6,913 nucleotides of DNA. It comes from Planctomycetota bacterium (GTDB lineage: Bacteria > Planctomycetota > PUPC01 > JACPCR01). Shown here one piece after another: positions 5,371 to 6,913 of this stretch. The notes beneath the pieces were generated by a model that was given only the letters and a program-made list of their open reading frames with translations, searched no databases and was not told the origin of the DNA. The stretch spans positions 1 to 6,913 of the forward strand of contig JASLXP010000046.1 of the NCBI GenBank assembly GCA_030740295.1, in the 5' to 3' direction. Every line of letters begins with the position of its first letter. Position 1 is the stretch's first letter. The translations under genes were made by a program, and so were the position numbers.

Positions 5371-6375
5371 TTGGCCATCACCTACAAAGATGCCGGCGTC
5401 GATATCGAACAGAAGACCCAGAGCATCAAGAGCGTGACAGGGCTCATCGGGGCCACACATAACAGCAATGTGTTGACCGGTATCGGCCACTTCGGAGGGC
5501 TCTTTTCACTTGCACAGGTCAAGGAATTCGATGACCCGGTCATGGTGGCCAGCACGGACGGCGTGGGCACAAAGGTCGAGGTGGCCGTGGCGATGAACGA
5601 CCTTTCCACCATCGGCAAAGACATCGTTCATCACTGCGTCAACGACATTCTCTGCTGCGGGGCCCGTCCCCTTTTCTTTCTGGACTACGTCGGCACGAGC
5701 AAGCTTAATTCCACACATTTCAGCCAGCTTGTCGAGGGCGTCAGCGAGGCGTGCGGGGCCCACGACTGCCCACTTATCGCTGGCGAGACCGCGGAAATGC
5801 CGGGTGTGTACTATGACAAATGTCTTGACGTGGTAGGCACTATTTCAGGCATCGTCGAGCGCAGCAGGATCGTCGACGGCTCAAGCATACAAGCCGGCGA
5901 CGTTCTCATCGGCCTCGAAAGCGACGGACTGCACACGAACGGTTACTCGCTGGCCCGAAAGGTCCTCCTGTCGAAGAACACGGTGAACGACAGGCTGGGA
6001 GGATTCGATCTCACCATCGGACAGGAACTCCTGCGCGTGCACCGCAGCTACTACAGCCTGGTTCATCCGCTGCTGGAAAGGGACGGCCTGCACGGCCTCG
6101 CTCACATCACCGGCGGAGGCATCACCGACAACGTGGCCCGTCTCGTGCCGGATGGACTGACCTTCAGAATAGACTGGAATTCCTGGGAGCGTCCCACCCT
6201 CTTCAGAACCATCCAGGAGATGGGCCCCGTGCCGGAAGACGACATGCGGCACACATTCAATCTCGGCATCGGCTTCATTCTCATCGTGGCCGAAGATCAG
6301 GAAAAGGCCGTCCGTGAGGAGCTGGTTGCCATGGATGAGCGGACACACGTCGTGGGAAGAATCGTTGCGCCGTAA
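5371..6375 (+). CDS. purM: phosphoribosylformylglycinamidine cyclo-ligase (AIR synthetase)
   Basis: This 334-residue protein is PurM, which closes the imidazole ring: formylglycinamidine ribonucleotide plus ATP gives aminoimidazole ribonucleotide, the fifth step of purine synthesis, in the cytoplasm. The conserved N-terminus AITYKDAGVDI sets the start, which is a TTG at 5371 with GAGGG about eight bases upstream. Family motifs follow in order: GIGHFGGLF, STDGVGTK (61-68), CVNDILCCGARPLFFLDY, AGETAEMPG (137-145), ESDGLHTNGYSLARK, HITGGGITDN (245-254) and FNLGIGF. Length is close to the usual 340-350. It begins 12 bases after the SDR stop, the SDR stop codon overlapping its ribosome site region, so it is likely read from the same transcript. 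A housekeeping purine gene behind catabolic genes is unusual as a functional grouping. No purine regulatory motif is seen before it. The next gene starts 46 bases downstream with no terminator between. Confidence 0.96.
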   Translation: MAITYKDAGVDIEQKTQSIKSVTGLIGATHNSNVLTGIGHFGGLFSLAQVKEFDDPVMVASTDGVGTKVEVAVAMNDLSTIGKDIVHHCVNDILCCGARPLFFLDYVGTSKLNSTHFSQLVEGVSEACGAHDCPLIAGETAEMPGVYYDKCLDVVGTISGIVERSRIVDGSSIQAGDVLIGLESDGLHTNGYSLARKVLLSKNTVNDRLGGFDLTIGQELLRVHRSYYSLVHPLLERDGLHGLAHITGGGITDNVARLVPDGLTFRIDWNSWERPTLFRTIQEMGPVPEDDMRHTFNLGIGFILIVAEDQEKAVREELVAMDERTHVVGRIVAP

Positions 6376-6421
6376 ACGCAGTTGTTCACCTGGTTATTAG
6401 CTGCCAAGTGCCAGGAAATGG

Positions 6422-6913
6422 ATGTTCGTCCTCTTTGTCATTACTCAGTTCGTCAGCGCGTTCCTCATCTTTCTCGTGCAGCCGGTTGTCGGAAAGATGG
6501 TGTTGGCTGTCTGGAACACCTGCATGGTCTTCTTCCAGGCATCACTGCTCGGCGGCTACGCATACGCGCATCTCTCGTCGCAGTTGAGCCCGCGCCGGCA
6601 ATCCATCCTGCACGTCGTGCTCCTGGCGCAGGCATTCTGGTTCCTTCCGTTCAGCATTAGCGAGAAGGCTCTGCATTTTCTTGGAATGGAACCGCACCTG
6701 TCTGCGCCGTCGCTCTGGCTTCTGGCAGCTCTCGCCGTGACGGTGGGAATACCGATTATCGTGCTTGCAGGCAGCGTCCCCATGATATAAAGGTGGTTCG
6801 GGGCCACGGAACACAAGGAGGCAGGCGATCCGTATTTCCTCTATGCGGCCAGCAATATGGGAAGCATGCTCGCCCTGGTGGCTTACCCCGTTCTCATTGA
6901 GCCTGGGCTGACG
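6422..6913 (+). pseudogene. spermidine-synthase-like multi-pass membrane protein, in-frame stop, truncated by window end
   Basis: The product resembles the membrane half of the 'fused MFS/spermidine synthase' family, integral membrane proteins with a C-terminal methyltransferase-like domain whose true substrate is mostly unproven. Family features are FLVQPVVGKM, AVWNTCMVFFQ, GGYAYAHL, LSPRRQ and, further on, DPYFLYAASNMGS. About four membrane segments precede residue 122 (roughly 2-23, 31-48, 58-77 and 95-118). A TAA at 6788-6790 (codon 123) interrupts the frame exactly where relatives read Gln in an LLQRWF-like block. The same frame then continues with RWFGATEH and further family sequence to the window end, so it is one gene with a nonsense change rather than a natural end. 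The block of about 7-8 residues (PxxGGxP) usually found between KMxL and AVW is also missing. The start at 6422 has AGGA five bases upstream. The enzyme domain, if present, lies beyond the window. A sequencing error at the stop cannot be excluded. Confidence 0.75.

Noticed and set aside
4588..5490. 300-residue minus-strand open frame
   Set aside because: It is antisense to the SDR gene and the start of purM, both of which have clear motifs; it is a shadow of their codon bias.
1..6913. CRISPR arrays, tRNA/rRNA genes, transposase genes
   Set aside because: No regularly spaced direct repeats, no tRNA-like cloverleaf or rRNA stretch, and no transposase-like protein in any frame were seen.

Overview
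The window looks like a piece of a bacterial genome of moderately high GC from an anaerobe or facultative anaerobe, probably from a metagenome. The first ~80 bases are a G/C homopolymer-like tract, as is often seen at a contig end. The host is not identifiable from sequence alone. The glycyl radical enzyme points to anaerobic metabolism. The interspersed palindrome and the STAND ATPase style recall planctomycete/PVC-type or related environmental phyla, but this is a weak impression from memory.

Layout. Positions 1-1070 are a degraded accessory stretch. On the minus strand are the remains of a STAND/NB-ARC-like P-loop ATPase gene (231-774), split by a frameshift at a perfect 19-base palindrome, and a short signal-peptide-like ORF (867-1070) that is probably a truncated secreted protein. 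Positions 1071-1420 are a non-coding divergent region with several hairpins. Two of these overlap and exclude each other (1339-1379) just upstream of the main plus-strand genes.

From 1421 to the end everything reads on the plus strand: a glycyl radical enzyme (GRE, 720 aa), a xylose-isomerase-like TIM-barrel isomerase/epimerase (280 aa), an SDR-family oxidoreductase (258 aa), purM (334 aa, TTG start) and a spermidine-synthase-like multi-pass membrane protein. The last gene carries an in-frame TAA where relatives usually have a Gln codon and runs off the window. TIM barrel, SDR and purM are 9-12 bases apart and are very likely co-transcribed. The GRE is separated from them by 146 bases containing two inverted repeats.

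How the genes may work together. The GRE keeps the catalytic Cys (C360), its partner Glu (E362) and the radical Gly (G691). By hand alignment it has lost the substrate-binding residues of glycerol/diol dehydratases. With a sugar-isomerase-type barrel and an SDR next to it, a small pathway for a polyol, cyclitol or sugar-acid-like compound is plausible but unproven. No radical-SAM activating enzyme is present in the window, so activation must come from elsewhere. purM belongs to purine synthesis and appears to ride in the same operon rather than share the function.
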